From positions 1 to 47,016 of the forward strand of contig CATJOM010000095.1 in the NCBI GenBank assembly GCA_949741915.1: a stretch of 47,016 bases of DNA, in the 5' to 3' direction. Below the pieces are notes generated by a model. That model saw only the letters and a program-made list of their open reading frames with translations, was not told the origin of the DNA and made no database searches. The position numbers and the translations under genes were made by a program. This document shows positions 8,689 through 18,511 of the stretch, in pieces; position 1 is the stretch's first letter, and the number at the start of each line of letters is the position of its first letter. The stretch is from an uncultured Candidatus Melainabacteria bacterium (GTDB taxonomy: Bacteria > Cyanobacteriota > Vampirovibrionia > Gastranaerophilales > Gastranaerophilaceae).

Positions 8689-9327
8689 TTACACAACCTT
8701 CATACAGTATTTCTCAATAGAACATTCTGAACATTTTGGTTTTGTTGGCTTGCAGATGTTTTGTCCATGTGTCACCAAAAGTGTATTAAAATCTATCCAA
8801 TGTTTTTTTGGGAGTTTGTCCCGTAGGGCAAATTCGGTTTCTTCCGGGTTTTTGGTTTTAACATAGCCGAGCCTGTTTGAAATCCTGTGTACATGTACAT
8901 CCACGCAAATTGCGGGCTTATTAAACCCCTTTGTTAAAACAAGGTTTGCCGTCTTTCTTCCCACCCCTTTAAATTTTATCAATTCCTCAATCTCATCTGG
9001 CACTTGCGAATCATATTTTTCAACAAGCTCTTTTGATAATTGAATTATTTGTTTTGCCTTATTCTCATAAAATCCCACTGGATAAATTGCCTTTGAAAGT
9101 GTTTCAATATCAAGTGCTGCAATCTCTTTGGGCGTCTTCCCAAGCTCAAGCATCCTCATAGAACAGGGATATGTTGTCTTATCATTTGTTCTAAGGCTTA
9201 GAATGCAGCAAATCAGGACAAGATACGGGTCGTTTACCCCTTCCATAAATTTTACAAACTCTGTCTGGACTACTCTGTTTGTCGAATTGTCTTTTCTTAA
9301 ACTTTCAACTATCTTATCTATATTCAT
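8689..9327 (-). CDS. nth: Endonuclease III (DNA glycosylase/AP lyase)
   Basis: Base-excision-repair enzyme that removes oxidised pyrimidines and cleaves abasic sites. At 212 aa it has the normal length. The helix-hairpin-helix is FKGVGRKTANLVL with the catalytic Lys125, and the catalytic Asp143 sits in VDVHVHR. The [4Fe-4S] cluster cysteines are 192, 199, 202 and 208 (C-x6-C-x2-C-x5-C). The substrate-side loop reads LSLRTND rather than the common LSAQTTD, a variation seen within the wider family. It is divergent from trxA. Confidence 0.93.
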   Translation of the reverse strand: MNIDKIVESLRKDNSTNRVVQTEFVKFMEGVNDPYLVLICCILSLRTNDKTTYPCSMRMLELGKTPKEIAALDIETLSKAIYPVGFYENKAKQIIQLSKELVEKYDSQVPDEIEELIKFKGVGRKTANLVLTKGFNKPAICVDVHVHRISNRLGYVKTKNPEETEFALRDKLPKKHWIDFNTLLVTHGQNICKPTKPKCSECSIEKYCMKVV

Positions 9328-9386
9328 ATTATTCTAGGCGCCCCGCGGCTGTCATTGCCGCTGCGGCAGGTTAATACAATAATTCT

Positions 9387-9415
9387 TTGACATACAATAT
9401 TGTCATGATTATAAT
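9387..9415 (+). promoter_or_regulatory. trxA promoter with internal palindrome
   Basis: TTGACA (9387-9392), a 17-base spacer and TATAAT (9410-9415) form a consensus promoter. A perfect 10-bp palindrome ACAATATTGT (9394-9403) lies between the two boxes, where a repressor could bind. Confidence 0.65.
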
Positions 9416-9443
9416 ACAAAATGAGAAATAAAGGAGATTTTTA

Positions 9444-9770
9444 ATGAGTAATGCTGTTGATATAACGGATGCTACATTTGAAAATGAAGTTTTAAAGAAT
9501 GATTCAATCACAGTGGTTGATTTTTGGGCACCTTGGTGCGGTCCTTGCAGAAAAATGGGTCCCGTATTAGATGAAATTGCTGGTGATTTTGCAGGTAAAA
9601 TCAAAGTTGCAAAAATTAACACAGATGAAAACCTGAAAACTGCAAAAGAATACCAGATTTCAGGCCTTCCGAGCATTGTAATCTTTAAAAACGGTGAAGC
9701 TAAAGAAACCTTAGTCGGCCTAATGCCAAAATCTGCAATAGTCCAAAACATTGAAAAACATTTGGCATAA
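9444..9770 (+). CDS. trxA: Thioredoxin
   Basis: A cytoplasmic dithiol-disulfide oxidoreductase that supplies electrons to ribonucleotide reductase, peroxiredoxins and repair enzymes. The 108 aa are typical. The active site is WCGPC (Cys32, Cys35), the cis-proline loop is SGLPS, and VDFWAPWCGPC is canonical. The AAGGAG ribosome site is well placed 7 bases before the ATG. It is a single-gene unit with a consensus promoter and its own terminator. Confidence 0.96.
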   Translation: MSNAVDITDATFENEVLKNDSITVVDFWAPWCGPCRKMGPVLDEIAGDFAGKIKVAKINTDENLKTAKEYQISGLPSIVIFKNGEAKETLVGLMPKSAIVQNIEKHLA

Positions 9771-9786
9771 TAAAGCATTTGCATAT

Positions 9787-9822
9787 AAGGCCCCTGCGAG
9801 GATATGACAAGGGGCCCTTTTT
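9787..9822 (+). terminator. trxA terminator
   Basis: The stem AAGGCCCCT / AGGGGCCCTT (one bulge) is followed by a T tract. Confidence 0.8.
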
Positions 9823-10206
9823 GATTCTTTGCAAAAAGACTTTATAGAGTAAAAAAATTTAATATTAATACTAAAAAATTAGCTAAAGAATAAAGATTTT
9901 TTCGGGCCCAATCCTTTCTCTTTTTATGCAAGAAGTGTGTTCGTTTAGCCTGTTTGCCTATTTAACAAGCTTTTTATGAGATAAAATTCTGAAACTCCAA
10001 TTCTTTTTACCTTTTTATGTTGCACTTAGTTTATAAATCTCTATATGACATGCAATATTAATAATTGTTATACTGATATTATGAAACAAGCTTGAATGCA
10101 TTGTAATATCATATTTACATATGATATTATTTTTTTAGGTACATAATTCATTTATTGTTTGGTATGCTTATCTAAACTAAAAATAGTATGGCGTCTTGGA
10201 GTGCGG
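9823..10206. other. Intergenic gap with an AT-rich hairpin
   Basis: No gene is visible. At 10105-10136 a 10-bp stem (AATATCATAT, loop TTAC, ATATGATATT) is followed by ATTTTTTT. It looks like a terminator on the + strand, yet the nearest upstream gene, trxA, already has one. A short untranslated transcript ending here is possible. Confidence 0.35.
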
Positions 10207-13114
10207 TTGAAAAAAAGGTTACATTTTAAAAGTTTTTTGCATTTTATTTTAAATAATAACTATACAACTCTTATAGTTGGCAAAAGTACACTGTTATTTA
10301 AATCCAAAAAGGATGTTGGAGTAATTAAATTAAATTAAATGATATTGACTCTGTAAGCGTTAAAAAAGGTTTTTTGTTTTCAGATGTTGTGGTTTTAAAA
10401 GTCAATAAATACAAAGAAGAGTATAGGCTTATTAATATTCCTTCATTAAAAGTGGAAAAAATTAAACAATATCTAGATTATTGTATGAATTTTGAGATGA
10501 TACAAAAGGACTTTAGCCTGTATGATTCAATAACAGACGGGGCAAGGTATGTTCCATATTCTATAAATCAGGCTATGATAAACAATATAAAACATTCAGT
10601 ATTATTTAAAATCGGAATCCCTGCCTATGATGCGTCGGGACAGGACAAATGCAAAAAGTATTTAAAAGCATACAAAGCCTTTCTGGCAAATCCTGAAAAA
10701 ATCCGTTTAGCCAATAATAATGCGTTTTTAAAACAGGAGCTGGACAGGCATAAAACATTTTTCGATAAGATTGAGTCAAATCCCTTAACGAAGATGCAAA
10801 GGATATCAATTATTACAAATGAAGACAATAATCTTGTGGTTGCAGGGGCTGGCTCAGGAAAAACAAGCGTAATTGTCGGCAAGGTTTTGTATTTACTTAA
10901 AAAACGCCTTGCCAATGCTAATGAAATTCTTATTCTTGCGTTTAACAAAAAAGCGCAGGAAGAAATACAGGAAAGGCTTTCTGAAAAATTAGAAATCATA
11001 CCAGACGTTAAAACATTTCATAGTTTGGGAAACTATATTCTGAGGTTTGGGCAGAATCAAAAAGGATTATCCAAGCTTGCAACCGATGATTTTATGTTTA
11101 AGAATGCAATTAAAGCAATTATTCAAAACTCCCTTGAGGATTCTGATTTTGTGGACATTATGAAAATCTATTTCCAAGAGTTTTTCTATCCTGTTCCAAA
11201 TATTGCACAATTTAAGGTAGAGGGAGATTATTATAACTATCTTGAAAATTTTGAAATTAGAACCCTTAATACAGAGAAGGTCAGAAGTTTAGAAGAATGC
11301 TATATAGCAAACTTTTTATATCTAAATGGAATAGAATATGAGTATGAAAAAGCATATCCTTATGATTGTGGCAAGATTGATTATGGAATCTATAAACCTG
11401 ATTTTTACCTTCCTGCATACGATATTTATATTGAGCACTTTGCCATAAATAAAAATGGCACAACCCCTTCTTTTATCGATAATAAAAAATATATTGAAGG
11501 TATGAAGTGGAAAAGAAAACACATAATTTTTATAATACAAACCTCATAGAAACCTACAGCTATGAAAATCATGATGGTGTATTGCTTAAAAATCTAAAAC
11601 AAAAACTCTTAATATGTGGTGTAAAGTTTAAGCCCATTAAAAAGACAGAAATATTTGCAAAACTTAATAATGCAAAGCATGTAGATTCATTCACAGAGCT
11701 TGTATCAACGTTTTTAAACCATTTTAAGTCTAACCAATTTGATTTTGATACTTTGTTTGACAAAATTAGTGCAAACTTAACCATGCATCTTGATGATGAA
11801 GAAAAATTTGACTTACAGCAAGAAAAAAGAAAACAGGCATTTCTTAAAATTTTTAAAGTTATAGAAGCAAGATATGAAGAAGAATTAGAAGAGAAAAACG
11901 AGAATGATTTCAATGATATGATTTTGCTTGCTACAAAGTTTCTTAATGTCGGTTTTTATAAACCTAATTATAAATATATCCTTGTGGATGAATTTCAGGA
12001 TATCTCAAAAGGGCGCGCTATGCTCTTAAAAGCATTGGCTAAAAATAAAGGGGTGAAGCTATTTTGCGTTGGTGATGACTGGCAGTCGATATACCGTTTT
12101 GCAGGCAGTGATATCTCAATTATGACAAATTTTGAAAAGGAATTCGGTTATACAAAACGAATAGACTTAGATATGACATTCAGATTTAATAACCAGATAA
12201 ATGATGTTGCAACCAAATTTATTACACAAAACAGAAACCAGCTTGTAAAACAAATAAATGCAGCAAAAAAGAGCATAACACCCTGTGTTTTTATCTATTA
12301 TAAAAATGATGAAACAGATTCCCTTCAGACTGTTTTAGGGGCAATAGCATCAAATATTAAAGATGCGGATAAAAACAGGGTTTTGATTCTGTCCAGATTT
12401 AATAAAATAAAAGATAAAGACAAGGTTTCAAGGGAAGACTTTAAAGACAAGCTTGAAAACTGCCGCAAAATATTTCCAATGCTAGAGATAGAGTTTAGCT
12501 CGGTCCATGCCTTTAAGGGTTTAGGGTTTGATTATGTTGTTGTAATTGATGTAAACAGAGGGGCATTTCCGCTTGAAAAAATAGATGACCCTATTTTAAA
12601 TATGGTTATGCCTGTTCCCGAAAATTATCCGAATGCCGAAGAAAGAAGGCTGTTTTATGTAGCGCTCACCAGGGCAAAAGAAAAGGTCTATCTAATCTGT
12701 GATACAAAACCATCATCCTTTGTGGAAGAACTTGAAAATGGTGATTATAATGTCGGAATATATGGCGATTTAGACTTAGCAAGAAAAATGAAGTGCCCAA
12801 AATGCGGGACGGGCTTGTTAATAAAATCTAATTCAAAGAAAACATTTTTATGCTCCCACACAAATTACTGCGATTTTATGACTCCCGTGTGTGACAATTG
12901 CGGCAAGGGATATATAAAATATGACCAAACAAATGATGCTTTTGAATGCACAAACCCAAGATGTCATGAAGTTAAAACCAAATGCCCGCTTTGTAATGAG
13001 GGCTATCTTATTAGGCGCGAGGGAAAATTTGGCGAGTTTTATGGTTGTTCAACTTATCCAAATTGCACGTACACAAAGAATATTTTCTTTGGGCGCCGCA
13101 GTATTAAAAAGTAA
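10207..13114 (+). pseudogene. UvrD/Rep-like (helicase IV type) DNA helicase, two frameshifts
   Basis: A superfamily-1 helicase in three reading frames. A TTG at 10207 with GGAG upstream opens the first frame, which ends near 10330. There ATTAA occurs three times in tandem; removing one copy restores VIKLNDIDSVSV. The second frame carries Walker A (VVAGAGSGKTS) and stops at 11549. Losing one base near 11510-11525 moved the frame, and the third frame (start about 11507) resumes through the Walker B-like LVDEFQDIS, motif VI (VALTRAKEKVYLI) and a C-terminal topoisomerase-type zinc finger region with repeated Cys pairs (MKCPKCG, CDNCGKG, CPLCNEG). Total length 2908 minus 5 plus 1 equals 968 codons, so exactly these two lesions restore one gene. 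Confidence 0.85.
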
Positions 13115-13136
13115 AGGAGGGACAATGCCCTCCTTT
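13113..13136 (-). terminator. Hairpin between the helicase and phosphohexomutase genes
   Basis: Perfect 9-bp stem AAAGGAGGG / CCCTCCTTT with a 6-base loop, between the convergent genes. T-rich flanks are visible mainly on the minus strand. Confidence 0.55.
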
Positions 13137-13163
13137 AAAAATTCGATAATGATTCATAAAACC

Positions 13164-15377
13164 CTAAAACGCATAACGAGGTACCTTAAATTTTCTTGTA
13201 TCAATACCGTTGTTTGCGTATGAATCATAGAGTTTTAGTGATTTTTCTTTTGAAGAGTTTACAAAATCTTCATCCATATATTTTATGTAGGTTTCATTTA
13301 AATCTCCTGAATAATTGCCCAAAGTTTTAGACCATACAGCGAGGAGTTCTTTGTCAGACCCTCCTGCATATGCTTTTGTCTTGGCATCAGTGCCAGACGG
13401 CCTTATTTCAATAAATTTATCGTCAAAATCAAGATAGGTGCCATCTCCGGCAAATTTTACTGCTAAAAGATTTGAAAAGTCAAGTTTTGGGAATGTTTCA
13501 GATAATATTTCTTTTGCATTTTGAAGTGTGATTTTTTCTTCCTCAAGAGCTATTGCAATAGCAAGATAGAATAAATCATTCTTGGTTCTTAAGGCCTCGC
13601 CTGAAAGCTTTGCAGCCTTTAATTTTTCAATATCAGGCTCTGACTCATTATAATATGAAATATCGTCTCTAACATCAAATCTGGCCTTGATTTTATTCTC
13701 ATCATAAACATTTACAAGGTGTCTCCATAATGGAATATCTAAACTTGCAATTAATCCGGATGCCGCTATAATGGCTTCGGTTGCACTCTTCTCCCTCATG
13801 GCAAGGGCACATCTACCGTTAAACGATTTTATTATATCATTTGAGCCAATTATCATCCCGCCAGATTCTTCCCCGCCAAATATCATTCTTGGCCCGCCAG
13901 ATTCAGCATTACCAAGCTCAATCTTATTTTTAAATATATCCTCAACGATGATATTTTCTGCACCGTTTTCAAGTTGGAATTCTATTTTTTTAATGGTGTT
14001 CGCAATTTCCTTGAATCCTACAGGTGTATTGATTACCTTGATGTCATTGTTCTTTGCCCACTCATCCCAGCTTTTAGAGCTTGCTGTTGTTTTGACAATA
14101 AACCTTGCATGCTTATCAAATTCGCCTGTTTCTTTGAGCTGTTTCGCCCAAAAATCCATTATCATTAAAAATGCCTGGTTTGCGCTGAATATACAAAGGA
14201 TTCTGCCATTGCCTAATTCTGCAATGTCAACTCCTGCTTTAATTACAGCTTCTTTGTTTGCACTATCCTCAACCTGCACAACGCTTAATCTGTCGTGGTC
14301 AGGATCTGTCACAAGGCAAACTGTGCCAATTGGATAATTTGCAAGTTTTTTATCATAGTGAAGTGAATTTATAACCGGAAAATAAGGCTTGCCATCCTTG
14401 TCCTTTGCAGTAACTGTAATATCAAGCGACCAGTCATAAAATGCACCATTTTTAATGTCCTTTCCAATAGAATGGAAAAACGGGTCTTCCTCAGTATTCA
14501 GCCAGTCATAGGTGTTTGAAATATTAAGTTCCGTCAATATTTTTGATAACGTATTATACGCAGCCCCGCCAACTGCATCTATTATTATCTTTTTATCAAA
14601 ATTTTTTATTTTATTTAAAATCTCATCATTTGCAACGTTTGACCTCAGATATTCCACATATAAATCAATTCCGTTATTTAATCTTTCCATGGCCTTTTCG
14701 TCTATTAAAGCATCCTCAGATGCTGAAAATTCAATCTTGTATTCACCCTCTTTTTCGGCCTTTTCTAAAATTTCTTCAATCTTATTTACAAACTCAAGGC
14801 TCTCATTTGGTAAAAACTGCGACCCCTGATTATTAAGATCTTTTGTGGCATTCTTGACACTTATTCCATGAGAGCTTGTGATGTATTCCGCTCCAACTAA
14901 ATCAAGCTTAAATGCCAAAAATGATGCAAGCCATATAGGAATGGTTTGTCTTTGGCTTGGTACAAGCGTCTTTATGCCAAGTGCTGCCTGAATTCTTGCT
15001 ATTAAATCAAGATAATTTTTGCTATTATAGCGGACTTCGCATCCTGCAAGTTTTACAAGTTTTTTGTCAGGATATTTGTCTTTTAAGACAAGTGCTTTTG
15101 CAAGTGTTGCAAGGGTAATGCCAATGGTGTTAATGGGAAATCTGGTGTCATGTGGATAGAGTATATTTTGTGGTCCTCTTATTCCTGCTGTTGAAACAAG
15201 TGCTTCTTTTTTATATCCTTCAAACCACTTCCATAAATCAAGCTTGTGAACCAAATCCTTTGTCAGCCCGAATGTAAACTTTTCCTTATTTGTATAATCA
15301 AATACCTTATCATTCTTCACAAAATCGGGTGTATTCTTCTCTACGCCTTCATATAAAAGCTTCTCTAAATTTTCCAT
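13164..15377 (-). CDS. Phosphoglucomutase/phosphomannomutase family enzyme
   Basis: An alpha-D-phosphohexomutase, 737 aa from ATG 15377, which has a GAAGGA site. All four active-site loops can be seen: the phosphoserine loop as TSSHGIS, metal loop DPDHDR, sugar loop GGEESGG, and phosphate loop RPSGTDAK. It interconverts sugar 1- and 6-phosphates; the preferred hexose cannot be decided. It is longer than the usual 450-580 residues. The serine loop reads SSHG rather than the common ASHNP, so a distinct subfamily is likely. It is convergent with the helicase. Confidence 0.88.
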   Translation of the reverse strand: MENLEKLLYEGVEKNTPDFVKNDKVFDYTNKEKFTFGLTKDLVHKLDLWKWFEGYKKEALVSTAGIRGPQNILYPHDTRFPINTIGITLATLAKALVLKDKYPDKKLVKLAGCEVRYNSKNYLDLIARIQAALGIKTLVPSQRQTIPIWLASFLAFKLDLVGAEYITSSHGISVKNATKDLNNQGSQFLPNESLEFVNKIEEILEKAEKEGEYKIEFSASEDALIDEKAMERLNNGIDLYVEYLRSNVANDEILNKIKNFDKKIIIDAVGGAAYNTLSKILTELNISNTYDWLNTEEDPFFHSIGKDIKNGAFYDWSLDITVTAKDKDGKPYFPVINSLHYDKKLANYPIGTVCLVTDPDHDRLSVVQVEDSANKEAVIKAGVDIAELGNGRILCIFSANQAFLMIMDFWAKQLKETGEFDKHARFIVKTTASSKSWDEWAKNNDIKVINTPVGFKEIANTIKKIEFQLENGAENIIVEDIFKNKIELGNAESGGPRMIFGGEESGGMIIGSNDIIKSFNGRCALAMREKSATEAIIAASGLIASLDIPLWRHLVNVYDENKIKARFDVRDDISYYNESEPDIEKLKAAKLSGEALRTKNDLFYLAIAIALEEEKITLQNAKEILSETFPKLDFSNLLAVKFAGDGTYLDFDDKFIEIRPSGTDAKTKAYAGGSDKELLAVWSKTLGNYSGDLNETYIKYMDEDFVNSSKEKSLKLYDSYANNGIDTRKFKVPRYAF

Positions 15378-15500
15378 CAAAATTTTTCCTTCAATACATA
15401 GTTTTAAAAGTATTCTATCATAAAGAAATAAAAATACTTAAAGAAGTGGGTGCCACGTTAAATAAGTATTTGGCTATTGTTATTGCGTAATTGATTGGGC

Positions 15501-18365
15501 TTATTTTTTATTCTCAGCCTTTTCACTCAACATCTTTTTGCCGGTTATTCTTGCCATAAATCTGTAATAGGCACCGATTGGTCCTTTTTTCTCTATATGC
15601 TTTCTTTCATGCTCGTTTATGGCTTCTTTTGATTCCATCCGGCGAAGCGGTACGCCAATGGATGCCCTGACGCTGCTTTCGTTTGTAACCTCGGTTGCTG
15701 CTGCAACAAGTGTTGCTCCTGCTAGGCTTCCAAGGTGTGCTTTTTCAAATGTATGATTAAATAAATTCATAAAGAACTGGTTCAACACAAAGTTTGAAAC
15801 CTTGTGCGCAGTGCGCTCCTTTGTAACTTCTGCTGCCTTTTGAGTATTTTTACCGTTTGATTGTATTAAAACCTCATTCCTAAAGTCGTTAATGAAGAAA
15901 TAACTTGAAATTAATGTTACTAGTGTCCTTGAAATAGATGCAAGAGAACTCTGTGGGTAGCTTGGCGTGGTGTCAGTGTTTAAAACTTTGGTGTTCACAT
16001 CATTTATTAGATAATCGGAAAATTTGGCTTTGTCAATTTTGCCGTTCTTGTATTTTTGGAACATAACGGAGCAATCTCTGTATAATTCTCCTAAATCAGG
16101 CACTTCATATGGATTTTTTACTTTTTCTTCTTTTTTTACCAAAAGCGATTTTATGGGTTTAGATGGAAGTTTAATTAGATTTTTTATTGCATTAAACGGA
16201 TAAGTTATGGCATCTATCAGCACTTTTCTTTTTCTGTTTTTTATATTTCCAAAATTAAACACGGCGTCATTCATTGTATAATATTCGCCATCTCCACTGC
16301 TTTTAGGGCTGTTTAAATCTATTTTGAAATCAATCGTACTAAATTTTTGTCTGATTTGTCCATCAAGATTTTTGTTTATTGTATAATTGATTTCATTATT
16401 GATGTTTTCTGTCCTGCTAAAGCCTTCAATGTTACTAATGCGTCTTTCAATGCTTTCTCTTGCGCTTCTTTCGTATGCACCATTGAATATTTTATTATTT
16501 TTATCAATATGGATAATACCATCTTTTGAAGCTTTTAAGAGCTCTTCGGCCTCCGCCTTTGTGAATTTGACATCCATAATTCTTGCATAAGCATCTTTTA
16601 TAGAACCCATCCTGCTGTCGTTAAAGCCCTCAAGAAATTTTCTTAAATCATTGTCTTCTACGATTAAATCTTTCTTTGTAAGTTTTTTGTAGCCTGCAAT
16701 TATGCTGTCATTAAATTTTACAACAGCATTATTAAAGCCTCCTTTTCTTTGCATTAGTAGATAATAGGCTATATCAACCGCAAGCGCAGCAAGTGCTGCA
16801 AGACCAACTTTTTTTAAGGTTACTGGACTTTTTTTATCGTCAGTTTCCTGGCTGCTTAAGGTTTTTGGCTGTATGTCTTCTTTTGATTTATATTCATTGT
16901 CTGCTAAAATAGTGCTTTCGATGGTGTTTTGAATGCCGAATGACGGTTTGAAAGGTTTAAACACATTTTTACTTTCATCGTTCAAAAATGCATTACTTAA
17001 AGAACTTCCAGACTGTCCCAAAATAGCGCCTGCTGTATTTTTTTGAGCACTTATTTGATTCTGTGCTGCAAATGCCTGCTGCTGTGGCATTATCGGGCTG
17101 TTTTGCCTTAAGGAAGGTATCTTGCTATTACCTTCTGATTCTGAATTTTTTACACTAGTTTGTAAAATTTGTCCCTTGTTTGTGTTTTGCAAATTGTTAA
17201 TTGAACTTTTATTTGTTTTATTATTTATATTGCCCAATACACCCTGCGTGGAAACATTTTTATCTGCCTTTTGCTGTGTATTTAAATTTTCTGCCTTATT
17301 TTTTCTAAAGAGCCCAAAAAATCCATTCTGTTTTCTTTGTGCAAGTTTTTCGTTATATTTCTTTGCACCCTCGGGGCTTAATGGCGTTAGCGGCGTGCCT
17401 GTAATAAGTCTTGTTGTTATCTCTGCAAATAAAGCAGAGCCTGCAATTGCAGCGCACGCAAGGTTTTTGTTTTTATTTATATAACTTGAAAACGCCCCGA
17501 GTATAGAATAAGACATAAGTGCATTGATTCCTATTCTCGAAAGTTCTCTGTATCTGCGTTTTCTTTCTGTTTTTTTTGCCTCTTTTTTGTCATTTTTTTC
17601 ATACATTGTAAGATTGTAAAAATCCATTCCTACAAATAATGATGAAACAAAACCCGTTCCAAGCCTGTTTAGGGCCCTTTCATCTTTTGTATTGTAGTTT
17701 CCGACAGGCTTTCCTGCTGGAATATTTAAGATTTTACTTCTTAATGCAAATGGGTCGTCCTTGTATTCCGCAAAGCCTTTAATCTTATAAAATAGCTCCA
17801 TTGATTGCTTTTCGGCATTTCTTTTTTGCAGAATAGAAAGGTTTGATAAGTTTTTAACAGCAGCAGCATCTTTTATAAAAGGAATTTTTTGCAATCCATT
17901 GACACTTGCACCTAGAATATCTATAGGCAGCTTGGCTACATCTGACAGACCTCTTAAAATTTTTCCTGCAAGGTTTTTTTCATGGATTGTAAGAGAATCA
18001 TTTTTAATCTCTATAAATTTAGATGTTTCATCGCCTTTGAGTTTTGTAAAATCCTCTATAAAGCCGCTAACAAAGTCTTTTCCTATGTATCCGTCAAGTT
18101 GCCTTTTAAATGCACTGAAATTTTCAATAACAATATCCTGATTTGCAGGCTTTTTAAAACCTTTTGAAACTCCGGCCAAAGAGCCTGCGGCAGAGGCAAC
18201 TTTTCCTGTATTCAGTCCTTGAAAACTAATTGTTTTATCTACAATCTGGCTTAAATTGTTTTTAGGGACTTCAGACATATACGAAGAGGAGCTGGCATTG
18301 GGGCCTTTCGCGCTTCGAAGGGCACTTTTCTGCCTGTAGTTCTTATCTATCAAACCTAATTTCAT
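15501..18365 (-). CDS. Large membrane-associated hypothetical protein
   Basis: Unrecognised protein of 954 aa. ATG 18365 is chosen because GGGGAATT lies just upstream; an earlier in-frame start 14 codons up has no site. Near the N-terminus is a short TISFQG motif. Hydrophobic segments occur around 290-335 (two, ALMSYSILGAFSSY and CAAIAGSALFAEI), about 530-550 (LAALAALAVDIAYYLLM) and about 855-870. The region between about 365 and 520 is low-complexity, rich in Asn, Gln and Ser, and probably disordered. The C-terminus is basic. It is divergent from the histidine kinase gene. An envelope-associated scaffold is one guess; no domain supports a function. Confidence 0.75.
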   Translation of the reverse strand: MKLGLIDKNYRQKSALRSAKGPNASSSSYMSEVPKNNLSQIVDKTISFQGLNTGKVASAAGSLAGVSKGFKKPANQDIVIENFSAFKRQLDGYIGKDFVSGFIEDFTKLKGDETSKFIEIKNDSLTIHEKNLAGKILRGLSDVAKLPIDILGASVNGLQKIPFIKDAAAVKNLSNLSILQKRNAEKQSMELFYKIKGFAEYKDDPFALRSKILNIPAGKPVGNYNTKDERALNRLGTGFVSSLFVGMDFYNLTMYEKNDKKEAKKTERKRRYRELSRIGINALMSYSILGAFSSYINKNKNLACAAIAGSALFAEITTRLITGTPLTPLSPEGAKKYNEKLAQRKQNGFFGLFRKNKAENLNTQQKADKNVSTQGVLGNINNKTNKSSINNLQNTNKGQILQTSVKNSESEGNSKIPSLRQNSPIMPQQQAFAAQNQISAQKNTAGAILGQSGSSLSNAFLNDESKNVFKPFKPSFGIQNTIESTILADNEYKSKEDIQPKTLSSQETDDKKSPVTLKKVGLAALAALAVDIAYYLLMQRKGGFNNAVVKFNDSIIAGYKKLTKKDLIVEDNDLRKFLEGFNDSRMGSIKDAYARIMDVKFTKAEAEELLKASKDGIIHIDKNNKIFNGAYERSARESIERRISNIEGFSRTENINNEINYTINKNLDGQIRQKFSTIDFKIDLNSPKSSGDGEYYTMNDAVFNFGNIKNRKRKVLIDAITYPFNAIKNLIKLPSKPIKSLLVKKEEKVKNPYEVPDLGELYRDCSVMFQKYKNGKIDKAKFSDYLINDVNTKVLNTDTTPSYPQSSLASISRTLVTLISSYFFINDFRNEVLIQSNGKNTQKAAEVTKERTAHKVSNFVLNQFFMNLFNHTFEKAHLGSLAGATLVAAATEVTNESSVRASIGVPLRRMESKEAINEHERKHIEKKGPIGAYYRFMARITGKKMLSEKAENKK

Positions 18366-18476
18366 AATTCCCCTATTGTACCATACTAAAAAGTCATGCC
18401 CTGCCATATAGTATAAAACATATAAATAAAATTTTTTGCTAAATTTGCATGCTTTTTTGTATTTTTGTAAACATAT

Positions 18477-18505
18477 TTGTCTAAAACATAAAAATATCTT
18501 ATTCT
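18477..18505 (+). promoter_or_regulatory. Promoter giving a leaderless kinase mRNA
   Basis: TTGTCT (18477-18482), a 17-base spacer and TATTCT (18500-18505). The ATG at 18512 is 7 bases after the -10, exactly where transcription should begin. Confidence 0.55.
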
Positions 18506-18511
18506 GTAAGT

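Noticed and set aside
11507-11549. Programmed -1 frameshift joining the helicase halves
   Set aside because: No classical slippery heptamer or downstream structure is evident, and a second lesion upstream shows the gene is decaying.
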